Source of the DNA: Gallionella straubiae | GTDB taxonomy: Bacteria; Pseudomonadota; Gammaproteobacteria; Burkholderiales; Gallionellaceae | Direction: 5' to 3' | DNA: 64,000 nt | Assembly: GCF_051257895.1 (NCBI RefSeq) | Contig: NZ_CP194331.1 | Coordinates: 868,001 to 932,000 of the forward strand | In this document: positions 49,025-58,446 of the stretch, piece after piece | Numbering within the stretch: the first letter of the stretch is position 1 | How the letters are laid out: the number at the start of each line of letters is the position of its first letter | The notes under the pieces: generated by a model | Seen by the model: the letters and a program-made list of their open reading frames with translations, nothing else | Told to the model about the DNA's origin: nothing | Databases searched by the model: none | Translations under genes and position numbers: made by a program

Positions 49025-50938
49025 CTAAGCCGTGCTTCCCGCTTTTGCCTCGGTCTTTAAGCGCTGAAGCAATGCTTCCAGCGTCATCTGTCCGAGATCC
49101 TCACCACTGCGGGCGCGCACGGCCACCAGTTTTCCAGCCACTTCCTTATCGCCGACAACCAGCTGATAAGGCAATTTCTGCAAGCTATGCTCGCGTATTT
49201 TATAGGTAATCTTCTCGTTGCGCAAATCCAGTTGCACGCGCAGTCCGGCTTCGCGCAACACTTGAGCCACTTGCAGCACATATTCCTCCTGCGCCTGCGA
49301 GATATTCATCAGCACCGCCTGCACCGGCGCCAGCCACAGCGGGAACGCCCCGGCATGGTGCTCGATCAGGATGCCGATAAAGCGCTCCATCGAACCGAGG
49401 ATCGCGCGGTGCAGCATCACCGGCGGCTTGCGGCTGTTGTCCTCGTCGACAAACTCCGCGTCCAGCCGCACCGGCAGGTTGAAATCCAGCTGGATCGTGC
49501 CGCACTGCCACAGGCGGCCGAGGCTGTCCTTCAGCGTGAATTCGACCTTGGGGCCATAGAACGCACCCTCGCCGGGCTGCACTTCATACTCCAGTCCGTT
49601 CTGCTGCAGCGCCGACGCGAGGCCGGCCTCGGCCCTGTCCCAGGTCTCGTCGGAGCCGACGCGTTTCTCCGGGCGGGTGGACAGCTTGACCAGCACCTCG
49701 TTGAAGCCGAAATCGCGGTATACCTCGTTGAGCATCACGATGAAGTTCGACACCTCGGACTGCACCTGGTCTTCGGTGCAGAAAATATGCGCATCGTCCT
49801 GAGTGAAGCCGCGCACGCGCATCAGGCCGTGCAGCGAACCGGAAGTCTCGTTGCGGTGACAGGAGCCGAATTCTGCGAGGCGCAGCGGCAGGTCGCGGTA
49901 GCTGTGCAACCCGTGGTTGAAAATCTGCACATGCCCCGGGCAGTTCATCGGCTTCACCGCATAATCGCGGTTCTCCGAGCAGGTGGTGAACATGTTGTCG
50001 CGGTAGTTTTCCCAGTGGCCGGATTTCTCCCACAGGGTACGATCCATGATGGTCGGCGTGCGCACTTCCTGATAGCCGTGCTCACGGAACTTGCGGCGCA
50101 TGTATTGCTCGACTTCCTGCCACAGCGTCCAGCCCTTGGGATGCCAGAACACCATGCCGGGCGATGAATCCTGCATGTGAAACAGTTCGAGTTGCTTGCC
50201 GAGCTTGCGGTGGTCGCGCTTCTCGGCTTCCTCGATCTGGTGCAAGTAGGCGTCCAGCTCTTCCTTCTTTGCCCAAGCCGTGCCGTAGATGCGCTGCAAC
50301 ATCTCGTTTTTCGAGTCGCCGCGCCAGTAGGCGCCCGCGAGCTTCATCAGCTTGAAGGCCTTCAGCTTGCCGGTGGATGGCACATGCGGGCCGCGGCACA
50401 GGTCGGTGAATTCGCCCTCGCTGTACAGCGACACGTCCTGGTCTGCCGGGATCGACGCTATGATCTCGGCCTTGTACTGCTCGCCGATATGCTTGAAGTA
50501 CGCCACCGCCTCGTCGCGCGGCAGCACGCGGCGCGCCACGGGCAAATCCAGTTTGGCGATCTCGCCCATGCGCTTCTCGATGGCCGCCAAGTCTTCCGGC
50601 GTAAACGGGCGCTTGTAGGAAAAATCGTAATAGAAGCCGTTCTCGATGACCGGCCCGATGGTCACCTGCGTATCGGGAAACAGCTCCTTCACCGCATGCG
50701 CCAGCAGGTGCGCGGTGGAATGACGGATGATCTCCACGCCGTCCGCATCCTTGTCGGTGACGATCGCGAGCGCGGCATCCTGCTCAATCAGATGCGAGGT
50801 ATCCACCACCTTGCCATCCACCTTGCCCGCGAGTGCGGCACGCGCCAGACCCGCGCCGATGCTGGACGCAACGTCGGCGACGGTGACGGGTTGCGCAAAA
50901 CTGCGCTGCGAACCGTCCGGCAAGGTGATGACTGGCAT
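49025..50938 (-). CDS. thrS: Threonyl-tRNA synthetase
   Basis: 637 residues from the ATG at 50938 (MPVITLPDGSQRSFAQPVTV). It carries the TGS domain, the editing domain with HSTAHLLAHAVKELFP, the class II catalytic core with the zinc site (PMNCPGHVQIF) and motif 2 (FGSCHRNETSGSLHGLMRVR), and the anticodon-binding domain ending QRLKTEAKAG. It heads the thrS-infC-rpmI-rplT cluster. tRNA-Val lies just upstream. Confidence 0.97.
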   Translation of the reverse strand: MPVITLPDGSQRSFAQPVTVADVASSIGAGLARAALAGKVDGKVVDTSHLIEQDAALAIVTDKDADGVEIIRHSTAHLLAHAVKELFPDTQVTIGPVIENGFYYDFSYKRPFTPEDLAAIEKRMGEIAKLDLPVARRVLPRDEAVAYFKHIGEQYKAEIIASIPADQDVSLYSEGEFTDLCRGPHVPSTGKLKAFKLMKLAGAYWRGDSKNEMLQRIYGTAWAKKEELDAYLHQIEEAEKRDHRKLGKQLELFHMQDSSPGMVFWHPKGWTLWQEVEQYMRRKFREHGYQEVRTPTIMDRTLWEKSGHWENYRDNMFTTCSENRDYAVKPMNCPGHVQIFNHGLHSYRDLPLRLAEFGSCHRNETSGSLHGLMRVRGFTQDDAHIFCTEDQVQSEVSNFIVMLNEVYRDFGFNEVLVKLSTRPEKRVGSDETWDRAEAGLASALQQNGLEYEVQPGEGAFYGPKVEFTLKDSLGRLWQCGTIQLDFNLPVRLDAEFVDEDNSRKPPVMLHRAILGSMERFIGILIEHHAGAFPLWLAPVQAVLMNISQAQEEYVLQVAQVLREAGLRVQLDLRNEKITYKIREHSLQKLPYQLVVGDKEVAGKLVAVRARSGEDLGQMTLEALLQRLKTEAKAGSTA

Positions 50939-50985
50939 ATCGGTTCCCGGAAATACAAAGTGCGGCAACGCCGCACTCGAAATGT

Positions 50986-51062
50986 TGGTAGGCACGATTG
51001 GACTCGAACCAACGACCCCTACCATGTCAAGGTAGTGCTCTAACCAGCTGAGCTACGCGCCT
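50986..51062 (-). tRNA. tRNA-Val (GAC)
   Basis: 77 nt with encoded CCA. The acceptor AGGCGCG pairs with CGTGCCT (one G-T), the anticodon loop TTGACAT gives anticodon GAC, and the T-arm reads GTTGGTTCGAGTCCAAT. It is upstream of thrS on the same strand. Confidence 0.95.
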
Positions 51063-51322
51063 AATGGGGTCGCATTGTATCCGAAAGCGTTGCAGGCTAC
51101 AAACGGAAATCGCGCGCAACCATGAAGGCGGATTGCCACGGGAAGCTACAAAGGATGCATTGCCTTAAATTGCCCGCAACCTGAATGGCCGCACTTCGAA
51201 CTTAACGCAATTTAGTTGACGCACGTCAGGGTTTTCCGGCCCAAACCCGATTTAAGCTGCAAGCGGGAAAAAAATTTACAACCCGCGGCATCACGCCATT
51301 TATTTCAATCTTGGAGAACAAC

Positions 51323-51832
51323 ATGACACACAGCACTACCCTCGGCGGCAACCCCGTACAACTGAACGGCAACTTCCCCAAAACAGGACAAGCCGCGCCG
51401 GCCTTCTCGCTGGTGAACAAGGATTTGCAGGACATCACCCTGGCCAGCTTCGGCAACAAGCGCAAGGTGCTGAACATCGTGCCGAGCCTGGACACGCCGA
51501 CCTGCCAGGCTTCCGCACGCCGCTTCAACCAGGCCGCGAGCATGCAGAACAATGTTGTGGTGATCAACATCTCCGCCGACCTGCCGTTCGCCATGTCGCG
51601 CTTCTGCTCCAGCGAAGGGCTGGACAACGTGGTCAACCTGTCCGTGATGCGCGGCCGGGAGTTTTTGCGCAACTACGGCGTGGCGATCGCGAGCGGCGTG
51701 CTGGCCGGGCTGGCGGCCCGTGCGGTAATCGTGCTGGACGAAAGCAACGTGGTGCGTTACACCGAACTGGTCGGCGAGATCAAGAATGAGCCGAATTACG
51801 ACGCGGCACTGGCAGCACTGTTGGTCTGTTGA
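51323..51832 (+). CDS. tpx: Thiol peroxidase
   Basis: 169 residues from the ATG at 51323 (TTGGAG ribosome site). An atypical 2-Cys peroxiredoxin: peroxidatic Cys in PSLDTPTCQASARRF and resolving Cys in AMSRFCSSEGL. It reduces peroxides using thioredoxin. It stands alone on the plus strand between two minus-strand clusters and converges with dnaB at a shared hairpin. Confidence 0.96.
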   Translation: MTHSTTLGGNPVQLNGNFPKTGQAAPAFSLVNKDLQDITLASFGNKRKVLNIVPSLDTPTCQASARRFNQAASMQNNVVVINISADLPFAMSRFCSSEGLDNVVNLSVMRGREFLRNYGVAIASGVLAGLAARAVIVLDESNVVRYTELVGEIKNEPNYDAALAALLVC

Positions 51833-51838
51833 GTAAGG

Positions 51839-51874
51839 CTGGCTTCCGGCGGCTCAATAGCCGCCGGAAGCCAG
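51839..51874. terminator. Bidirectional terminator-like hairpin between tpx and dnaB
   Basis: A perfect 16-bp stem CTGGCTTCCGGCGGCT / AGCCGCCGGAAGCCAG with a CAAT loop. It includes the last codons and stop of dnaB and starts 6 nt after the tpx stop, so one structure serves both convergent genes. No T-run. Confidence 0.7.
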
Positions 51875-53236
51875 GTTGTCGAAGCGCGTGTATTCGCCGC
51901 GGAACGCGAGTTCCACCTTACCGATCGGGCCGTTACGCTGCTTGCCGATGATGATCTCGGCCTTGCCCTTGTCGGGGGAATCGCTGTTGTAGACTTCGTC
52001 GCGATAGATGAAGAGGATCAGGTCGGCATCCTGTTCGATAGCGCCCGATTCGCGCAGATCGGACATCACCGGGCGTTTGTTGGGGCGCTGCTCCAGGCTG
52101 CGGTTCAACTGCGACAGCGCGATCACCGGCACATGCAATTCCTTCGCCAGCGACTTCAGGGAACGGGAAATTTCCGAGATTTCCGTGGCGCGATTCTCGC
52201 TCGCCTTGTTGCCGGGCGAACTCATCAGTTGCAGGTAGTCCAGTACGATCAGGCCCAGCCCGTTGTTCTGGCGGTGCAGGCGGCGCGCCCGCGCGCGCAC
52301 TTCGAGGGCTGACAGCGCGGCGCTTTCGTCGATGTAAACCGGCGCGTCGTTGAGCCTGCCGAGCGCATGGGTCAGCCGCCCCCAGTCGTCGTCCTGCAGG
52401 CGGCCCGTGCGCAGGTCATGCTGGTTGAGCTTGCCGACCGAACCGAGCATACGCATCGCCAGTTGCGATGCGCCCATTTCCATACTGAAGATCGCCACCG
52501 GCAGCTTGCCGTCCAGCGCGACGTTCTCGGCGATATTGATGGAGAAGGCGGTCTTGCCCATACTCGGGCGCCCCGCCACGATGATCAAATCGCCCGGCTG
52601 CAAGCCAGATGTCATGCGATCCAGATCGGTGAAACCGGTGGCCGTACCGGTTACGTCGCTCTGGTTGTCGCGCCCGTAGAGCGTCTCGATGCGCTCCACC
52701 ACCTGGGTCAGCAACGGCGGCATGGACATGAACCCCTGCTTGCCGCGCGACCCCGCCTCGGCAATCTCGAACACCTTGCTTTCCGCCTCGTCGAGCAGTT
52801 GCGCGGCGTCGCGTCCGGCCGGGCTGTAGGCGCTGCTGGAAATATCGGTGCCGACCTCCACCAGCTTGCGCATGATGGAACGCTCGCGCACGATCTCGCC
52901 GTAGCGGCGGATGTTGGCTGCCGACGGCACGTTCTGCGCCAGGCTGCCCAGGTACGGCAGGCCGCCGACCTTGTCCAGCTCACCGGCGATCTCCAGCGCC
53001 TCGGCGACGGTAATCACGTCCACCGGCTTGGCCATCTCGCTCAGGCGTACGATCTGGCGGTAGATCAGGCGGTGCTCGTGACGATAGAAATCGTCGTCGG
53101 TCATCAGGTCGGCAATCTTGTCCAGCGCGCTCGCCTCGAGCAGCAGGCCACCCAGCACCGACTGCTCGGCTTCCACGGAATGCGGCGGCAGTTTGATCTG
53201 GTCGAGTTGTGCGTCGGCAGCGGAGAAATTGTTCAT
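51854..53236 (-). CDS. dnaB: Replicative DNA helicase
   Basis: 460 residues. The N-terminal helical domain (PPHSVEAEQSVLGGLLLEAS) is followed by the RecA-like motor with Walker A VAGRPSMGKTAFS, Walker B LIVLDYLQLM and the arginine/Q motif SQLNRSLEQRPNKRPVMSDL. It unwinds DNA at the fork. It follows rplI, as in many proteobacteria. Confidence 0.97.
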   Translation of the reverse strand: MNNFSAADAQLDQIKLPPHSVEAEQSVLGGLLLEASALDKIADLMTDDDFYRHEHRLIYRQIVRLSEMAKPVDVITVAEALEIAGELDKVGGLPYLGSLAQNVPSAANIRRYGEIVRERSIMRKLVEVGTDISSSAYSPAGRDAAQLLDEAESKVFEIAEAGSRGKQGFMSMPPLLTQVVERIETLYGRDNQSDVTGTATGFTDLDRMTSGLQPGDLIIVAGRPSMGKTAFSINIAENVALDGKLPVAIFSMEMGASQLAMRMLGSVGKLNQHDLRTGRLQDDDWGRLTHALGRLNDAPVYIDESAALSALEVRARARRLHRQNNGLGLIVLDYLQLMSSPGNKASENRATEISEISRSLKSLAKELHVPVIALSQLNRSLEQRPNKRPVMSDLRESGAIEQDADLILFIYRDEVYNSDSPDKGKAEIIIGKQRNGPIGKVELAFRGEYTRFDNLASGGY

Positions 53237-53288
53237 TTGGCAGATTGCGCCCGAGGTGTAAGCGGAAGATATTTTACTCTGATGGAAA

Positions 53289-53317
53289 CAAAAAAGGACT
53301 GTCGCCAGTCCTTTTCC
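53289..53317 (-). terminator. Intrinsic terminator after rplI
   Basis: On the minus strand an AAAGGACTG / CAGTCCTTT stem with a GCGA loop, then TTTTTTG. It ends the rpsF-priB-rpsR-rplI operon before dnaB. Confidence 0.9.
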
Positions 53318-53341
53318 GTATCGCCTTGATGCAAAGGCGGA

Positions 53342-53791
53342 TTACTGTTCGCCGAGCACCGAGACGGTGATGTCAACGACCACATCGGTGTGCAGCGCAA
53401 TGCTGACCGGATGGTCGCCGATGGTCTTGAGATGGCCGGTGGGCATGCGCACCTGCGCCTTCTCGATCTCGAAGCCCTGTGCAGCCAGTACCACCACGAT
53501 GTCGGCATTGGTGACCGAACCGAACAGCTTGCCGTCCACGCCGGCCTTTTGCACGATCTGCACCGTCAGGCCGGCGAGCTTTTCACCGCGCGCCTGCGCT
53601 TCCGCCAGCCTGGCCTTCTCGGCCGCCTCGATCTCGGCGCGGCGCGTTTCGAACTCGGCCATGTTGGCTGCGGTCGCGCGCTTGGCCTTGCCTTGGGGGA
53701 TCAGAAAATTGCGGGCAAAGCCGTTCCTGACCTTGACCACATCGCCCAGTTGGCCGACGTTGGTCACTTTTTCCATCAAAATTACTTGCAT
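53342..53791 (-). CDS. rplI: 50S ribosomal protein L9
   Basis: 149 residues from the ATG at 53791: MQVILMEKVTNVGQLGDVVK, VRNGFARNFLIPQGKA, then the long central helix and a C-terminal domain (KLFGSVTNADI). Typical length. Last gene of the rpsF operon. Confidence 0.97.
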   Translation of the reverse strand: MQVILMEKVTNVGQLGDVVKVRNGFARNFLIPQGKAKRATAANMAEFETRRAEIEAAEKARLAEAQARGEKLAGLTVQIVQKAGVDGKLFGSVTNADIVVVLAAQGFEIEKAQVRMPTGHLKTIGDHPVSIALHTDVVVDITVSVLGEQ

Positions 53792-53802
53792 GACTTCGCT
53801 CC

Positions 53803-54075
53803 TTAGTGCAGATCGGTGTAGGGCAGCAAGGCCAGGAAGCGCGCGCGCTTCACGGCAGTGCTCAGTTGGCGCTGATAGCGAGTCTTGGTGCCAGTGATGC
53901 GCGCCGGGATCAGCTTGCCGTTTTCGGAGATGAATTCCTTGAGGATATTCACGTCCTTGTAGTCCACCTCGGCGATTTTCTCGACCGTGAAGCGGCAAAA
54001 CTTGCGGCGTTTGAACAGATTGTTGCGGGAAGAACGCTTGTTCTTGTCATCCTTCTTCTTGTCTATACGAGCCAT
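53803..54075 (-). CDS. rpsR: 30S ribosomal protein S18
   Basis: 90 residues with the S18 core (FCRFTVEKIAEVDYKDVNIL, KEFISENGKLIPARITGTKT, RYQRQLSTAVKRARFLALLP). The basic N-terminus (KKKDDKNKRSSRNNLF) is longer than in E. coli. Confidence 0.97.
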   Translation of the reverse strand: MARIDKKKDDKNKRSSRNNLFKRRKFCRFTVEKIAEVDYKDVNILKEFISENGKLIPARITGTKTRYQRQLSTAVKRARFLALLPYTDLH

Positions 54076-54084
54076 GATATTTCC

Positions 54085-54381
54085 TTATTCCAAAATTATG
54101 TCATTGATATGCAAAACCAGTTGCCGGCTGCGGATGCTTTGCTGCGCCAGGAAGCCACGTACCTTCACGGTCTGCCCTACTGCGAACTTCGCGGCCTTTT
54201 CGGCCACTCCGGCAAACGCCAGCGCATTCACTTCGCACCGCACCTGCCGCATTCCATCCGCTTCGGGCTGTTGCGAGCTGTGGCTCAATGTCAGCGCCAC
54301 TCTCGCCACCCCGGCCGGGGTATACCGCATGCTTTCCAGCGCGATCAGCTCACCGCTGATGACAACCTGGTTACGCGCCAA
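54085..54381 (-). CDS. priB: Primosomal replication protein N
   Basis: 98 residues, a single OB-fold (NQVVISGELIALESMRYTPA, GVARVALTLSHSSQQ). PriB helps restart replication by loading DnaB through PriA/DnaT. It lies between rpsF and rpsR in its usual place, with gaps of 2 and 9 nt. Confidence 0.92.
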   Translation of the reverse strand: MARNQVVISGELIALESMRYTPAGVARVALTLSHSSQQPEADGMRQVRCEVNALAFAGVAEKAAKFAVGQTVKVRGFLAQQSIRSRQLVLHINDIILE

Positions 54382-54383
54382 GC

Positions 54384-54767
54384 CTACGCTGCCGCGCCTT
54401 CTTCAGCCTGCGGCGCAGCGGCGCCTTCGACCGGCACGGAACGGGATTTCTCTTCCTTCATCATCGCAGACGGCTCGGTGACGGCAGCCTTGGTCTTGAC
54501 GGTCAGGTGGCGCAGCACCGCGTCGTTGAAGCGGAAGGCATGCTCCAACTCATCCAGGGTTTCCTGGTTGCATTCGATGTTCATCAGCACGTAGTGTGCC
54601 TTGTGGATTTTCTGGATCGGGTAAGCCAGTTGGCGGCGGCCCCAGTCTTCCAGGCGGTGAATCTGGCCGCTCTTGGAAGTGACCAGCGTGCGGTAGCGTT
54701 CGATCATCGCGGGCACCTGCTCGCTCTGATCGGGATGCACGATAAATACGATTTCGTAATGACGCAT
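54384..54767 (-). CDS. rpsF: 30S ribosomal protein S6
   Basis: 127 residues: MRHYEIVFIVHPDQSEQVPA, RLEDWGRRQLAYPIQKIHKA, then a low-complexity Ala/Glu-rich tail (PVEGAAAPQAEEGAAA). First gene of the operon and partner of S18. Confidence 0.97.
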   Translation of the reverse strand: MRHYEIVFIVHPDQSEQVPAMIERYRTLVTSKSGQIHRLEDWGRRQLAYPIQKIHKAHYVLMNIECNQETLDELEHAFRFNDAVLRHLTVKTKAAVTEPSAMMKEEKSRSVPVEGAAAPQAEEGAAA

Positions 54768-54921
54768 TACATCTCCTTATGGTTAAAGCCCCCCGCCATG
54801 CGTAACGGTGGAGCAAGGTATGCGAAGCTGCCTATCAGCCTCACAAGGGCGCGCATTATAGCGGAATAGGCTTATGCGTCAAGGATTTTGGGGATTTATG
54901 GCATACCGGAACGAGGTGATG

Positions 54922-55698
54922 CTACATGCGTTGCCGCACCGCCTCGAACAGACAGATCGCCGTAGCCGCCGCGGCGTTCAGCGACTCGACCCTACCGGGC
55001 ATCGGGATGGCAATGGTCTGCGTGGCGAGTCTCAGCAAGCCGCCAGACAGCCCTGCCCCTTCGTTGCCGACCAGGAACGCCACCTTGCCGCGCAAATCGC
55101 AGTCATACAGGCTGTGCGTGGCCTGCAGACTGGCCGCCAGCAGCGCACCACGGAATGCCTTGGCCACCTCCGGCAAATCCTGCCGCTCATGGATATCCAG
55201 CGCAAAATGCCCGCCCATCGCGGCGCGCAGCACCTTCGGCGACCATGCATCGGCGCAGCCTTTGGAGAGAAACACCGCATCGCAGCCCGCTGCCGCCGCC
55301 GAGCGCAGCATCGAGCCGAGATTGCCGGGATCCTGGATATCCTCCAGCATCAATGCAAGGCGGCTGTCGGCCGCCGTTCCCGCCGGATGCGGCAGATCGA
55401 TCACGGTGAGGATGCCGGTCGGCGTTTTCAGTTCGCTGAGTTCCGCGAACAGCCTGTCGTCCAGCTGCGTCACCGGTATGCCTGCAGCGCGTTCGAGCAA
55501 CGCCGCTATTTCCGCATCGTGCAACGCGGCCGCATTCAGCAGAATGTGCTGCGGCTGTTTCCCGGCATCCAGATACGCCGCCAGCAGATGCGCGCCGTCC
55601 AGCAGGGTCTGCCCGGCCTTGCCGCGTTGCCGCGCCGAACCGGCAAGCCTGGAGAGTTCCTTGAAAAAGGGATTGTCGCGGGACTGGATCGTTTTCAT
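54922..55698 (-). CDS. TrmH/SpoU-family RNA 2'-O-methyltransferase
   Basis: 258 residues. An N-terminal substrate-binding domain (about 1-100) is followed by the SPOUT knot with LALMLEDIQDPGNLGSMLRS, FLVGNEGAGLSGGLLRL and the SAM-binding IPMPGRVESLNAAAATAICL. It methylates a ribose in rRNA or tRNA; RlmB-like (23S G2251) or TsnR-like activity cannot be told apart. A single gene, separate from the rpsF operon. Confidence 0.88.
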   Translation of the reverse strand: MKTIQSRDNPFFKELSRLAGSARQRGKAGQTLLDGAHLLAAYLDAGKQPQHILLNAAALHDAEIAALLERAAGIPVTQLDDRLFAELSELKTPTGILTVIDLPHPAGTAADSRLALMLEDIQDPGNLGSMLRSAAAAGCDAVFLSKGCADAWSPKVLRAAMGGHFALDIHERQDLPEVAKAFRGALLAASLQATHSLYDCDLRGKVAFLVGNEGAGLSGGLLRLATQTIAIPMPGRVESLNAAAATAICLFEAVRQRM

Positions 55699-55790
55699 GC
55701 TGCGTCAATATCCGATCAACCATCGGAGATGGACGGAGCATAACATAACCGCATTGCGCGCCGCCCAAGCGGCAGCCAAAGAAGGCAGCG

Positions 55791-57029
55791 CTAGTCTTCC
55801 GCCAGTAAATCCAGTTTCTTCGCCAGCCACTTGGTGGTGGTGGCCTGGATCAGAATGGTCACGAGGATGGCGATGAAGGTCACCGAGGCGATGATCTGCG
55901 CGCCGGGCGCTTTCATACCGACCAGCATGCCGGCCAGCGCACCGGGGATCACGCCGGTCTCGCGGGTCCAGCACATGAACAGCATCTCCCTGAGGCTCCA
56001 CTTGGCGCGGCGATCCGGCAGGGTACACAGGAACACCGTCGCCGGACGCGCGACCAGCATAAACACCGCCACCACCGCTCCGCCTGCAAGCAGGTACTGG
56101 TTCATCAGGCCGAAATCCACCTGCGCGCCGAGCAGGATGAAGATAAACATGCGCATGATCAGCGCGGTGGTCATGATGAAATCCTCGAGGATGGCCTCGT
56201 CATGCTTGACGCGCTCGAAACCGAAGGATTCCTGGTTGCCGAGCATGATGCCGAACACGAACACCGCCATGAAGCCGCTGGCATGCATGCCGTCCGCACC
56301 CATGTAGGCGCCGATCACCGCCATCAGGGTGACCACCGGCGCATATTCGGCGAGGAAACCGAATTTTTCATGCGCGATAAAGAAGGCCGCCATGTAACCC
56401 AGCATTCCGCCGATCATGATGCCCAGCAGCGATTGCTTGAGCAGGTCGATGAGCGCATCGCCCGCCGAGAATTCGCCCGCACCCATCGCAATACCCAATA
56501 TCGTAAAAGTGAGGATGGCGCCCATCGCGTCGTTGAAGGCAGACTCGCTCATCACCGTCTGCGCGACGCGCTCCCTGATCCTGACCTGCTTGAACACCGG
56601 CACCAGCGTCGCCGGATCTGTGGAAGCGAGCACGGCACCGAGCAGCAGCGCGACGATGACGGGAACACCGAGGAAATAATAGGCCGCTGCGCCGGTGATG
56701 GCGCCAGTGATCAGCACGCCGACGGTAGCGATCACCACGATGGTGATCCATACCTCCTTCAGCACCTTGAGGCGGATCGTCGCGCCGCCGTCGAACAGGA
56801 TGTAGCTGGCGCCGAAGATCAGGATCAATTGATTGATCGCGGAATCGGCCTTGATGTCCACCAGCCCCAAGACGCTGGGGCCGAGCAGCATACCTACCAG
56901 CAGGAACACCACCACGTCGGGCACCCGAACCAATCGGGCCAGCAGGCCGGAGAAGGTTCCCACGGCGAGGACGATGCCGAACACCAGCAGGACATGCTTG
57001 GCCAATTCAAGTGAGGCTGAGGTTTCCAT
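55791..57029 (-). CDS. Cation:proton antiporter, CPA family
   Basis: 412 residues with about 12 membrane segments. It shows the CPA1/NhaP-type pattern (LLVGMLLGPSVLGLVDIKAD, LGAVLASTDPATLVPVFKQV, ESAFNDAMGAILTF). The acidic transport site is probably Asp in SAFNDAMG. It exchanges Na+ or K+ for protons and so adjusts cytoplasmic pH and ion level. No TrkA domain follows. Confidence 0.88.
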   Translation of the reverse strand: METSASLELAKHVLLVFGIVLAVGTFSGLLARLVRVPDVVVFLLVGMLLGPSVLGLVDIKADSAINQLILIFGASYILFDGGATIRLKVLKEVWITIVVIATVGVLITGAITGAAAYYFLGVPVIVALLLGAVLASTDPATLVPVFKQVRIRERVAQTVMSESAFNDAMGAILTFTILGIAMGAGEFSAGDALIDLLKQSLLGIMIGGMLGYMAAFFIAHEKFGFLAEYAPVVTLMAVIGAYMGADGMHASGFMAVFVFGIMLGNQESFGFERVKHDEAILEDFIMTTALIMRMFIFILLGAQVDFGLMNQYLLAGGAVVAVFMLVARPATVFLCTLPDRRAKWSLREMLFMCWTRETGVIPGALAGMLVGMKAPGAQIIASVTFIAILVTILIQATTTKWLAKKLDLLAED

Positions 57030-57322
57030 TATGATCTTTCAATGCAAGCGCCAGAAGAACAGGCGCGCTTATCCCGGCGCAATCCCATCGGCTTTTCGAT
57101 GGTTTATCCCATCGGGGCATTAGCGTCCCGGGTGCCTGGGCAGTATAATGGCGCAGAAATAAAATTTCTGCCCCGTCCGCGTGCCCGCCGTTCGTTTCCT
57201 TGAGTCGATTTTTCCATTTTTTCGCATCTCCTGTCGGTTTTTACTGCTCTAATTCGCCTCGCCAATCTGTCTTTCGTTCGTTATATTTATCGCTGCATCA
57301 TTCATCTTCCCATTTCGCGCTT

Positions 57323-57690
57323 TTAGCGCGTGACATCGCGTTTGCCGCAGGCGCAGATGGCTTGGCCAATGCTGGCGATCAGGGTACGCGAGGTCTTGTC
57401 ATGCAGGGCCTGCAAGTGAAGTAACGCCCTGCTGCCGTGGTCGATGATCCCCAACAGGGAGTGCAGCTTGCCATGTGCATCGGTCTTGCCGGTGAGGTCG
57501 ATGGCCCAGATGAGGTTGCGTGCCACGAGCTTCGGTTTGGCATGCTTGAGCTTGCGGCGCAGGATCTGAATCTCGTAGTTGTGACGTTACAGGATGTAGT
57601 GGACACAGTTTTTTTCCACGCTGATCCGGCGGAAAGCGGCAAAGCGGCGATTGCAGGTGTCGGCGATGGTGCGGCATCCGGCTTGCAGCA
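57323..57690 (-). pseudogene. Degenerate integrase-core transposase (IS481/IS3-like)
   Basis: The minus-strand frame reads GCRTIADTCNRRFAAFRRIS, VEKNCVHYIL, then a TAA at 57587-57589. It continues RHNYEIQILRRKLKHAKPKL, ARNLIWAIDLTGKTDAHGKL and LLGIIDHGSRALLHLQAL before fading out. This is the DNA-binding to catalytic-core transition of an rve-type transposase. It lacks both ends, has an internal stop and cannot be functional. No terminal repeats found. Confidence 0.75.
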
Positions 57691-58095
57691 TGCGCGCCTT
57701 GAGGCGAGGATTTCGGTCTTGAGACCTTCGGGTTTGCGGGGCGAATGGCGATGTTTGCCCGCATCGACCGGTACGGGAACTTATGGCTGCAGCGATGATG
57801 CGCAGGAACGTGAAACCTGCAACAGGCGCTCGGCACAGAGCTGCAACAGTTCGATTATCGTCAACAATATCAGCATTTTAAATGACTCGAATTAGTCACG
57901 CTGATCGTGCGCCATCTTCCGTTCATGGTTCCATATGCCTATCCTGAGCAATGCCGAAGGGCTCGCCACGAACGGAGGGATTATTCAGCGCTTCCTTATT
58001 CTGGACAGACATCTTTAATTTCTGCTTTCGACTCAGTAGTGTCCGGTCAGAGTCTGGCTATTTGATCGCCGCACATCCAAAAAAGTAAGCTACGG
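57691..58095. other. Gene-free stretch with a decayed repeat
   Basis: About 400 bp without a convincing gene. At 57950-57975 a fragment resembling a dispersed repeat (ATCCTGAGCAATGCCGAAGG) is visible, related to the TTCGACAAGCTCAG type in reverse orientation. Its left part contains only shadows of the dead transposase. Confidence 0.4.
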
Positions 58096-58284
58096 TCACT
58101 CTGCTTCGCCGACATCATCGAAGCAGTCATGACGCCAGCCGCACTCCTTCTTGTCGCAGTAATTGCTGTTGGATGTGGCATAGCAAGGAGTCTGCCCATT
58201 GTTGACCTGTATCTGCCGAATAATTTCGGCCTGCAAGCTGAATGATTTGATTTCTACTGGCTTTGCGATGGTTTCGGTGTTCAT
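58096..58284 (-). CDS. Small Cys-rich hypothetical protein
   Basis: 62 residues from the ATG at 58284, with a strong AAGGAGCC ribosome site. A helical N-terminus (IKSFSLQAEIIRQIQVNNGQ) is followed by PCYATSNSNYCDKKECGWRH and DC, in which four Cys and one His could hold a metal. Separately transcribed. Function unknown. Confidence 0.65.
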   Translation of the reverse strand: MNTETIAKPVEIKSFSLQAEIIRQIQVNNGQTPCYATSNSNYCDKKECGWRHDCFDDVGEAE

Positions 58285-58446
58285 CGGCGGCTCCTTGGTT
58301 AGATTTCGTGGCGAGAAATCTACCACCGTAACCGGAAGATACCTATATGCCGAAATGCCTATATATTCCGGCCTATTGACTGGAGGGGTGAACTAGGTCT
58401 GTGCAGGAAACTTATGTTTGTGAAGGGGCCGGATCGCCCGGCCTGG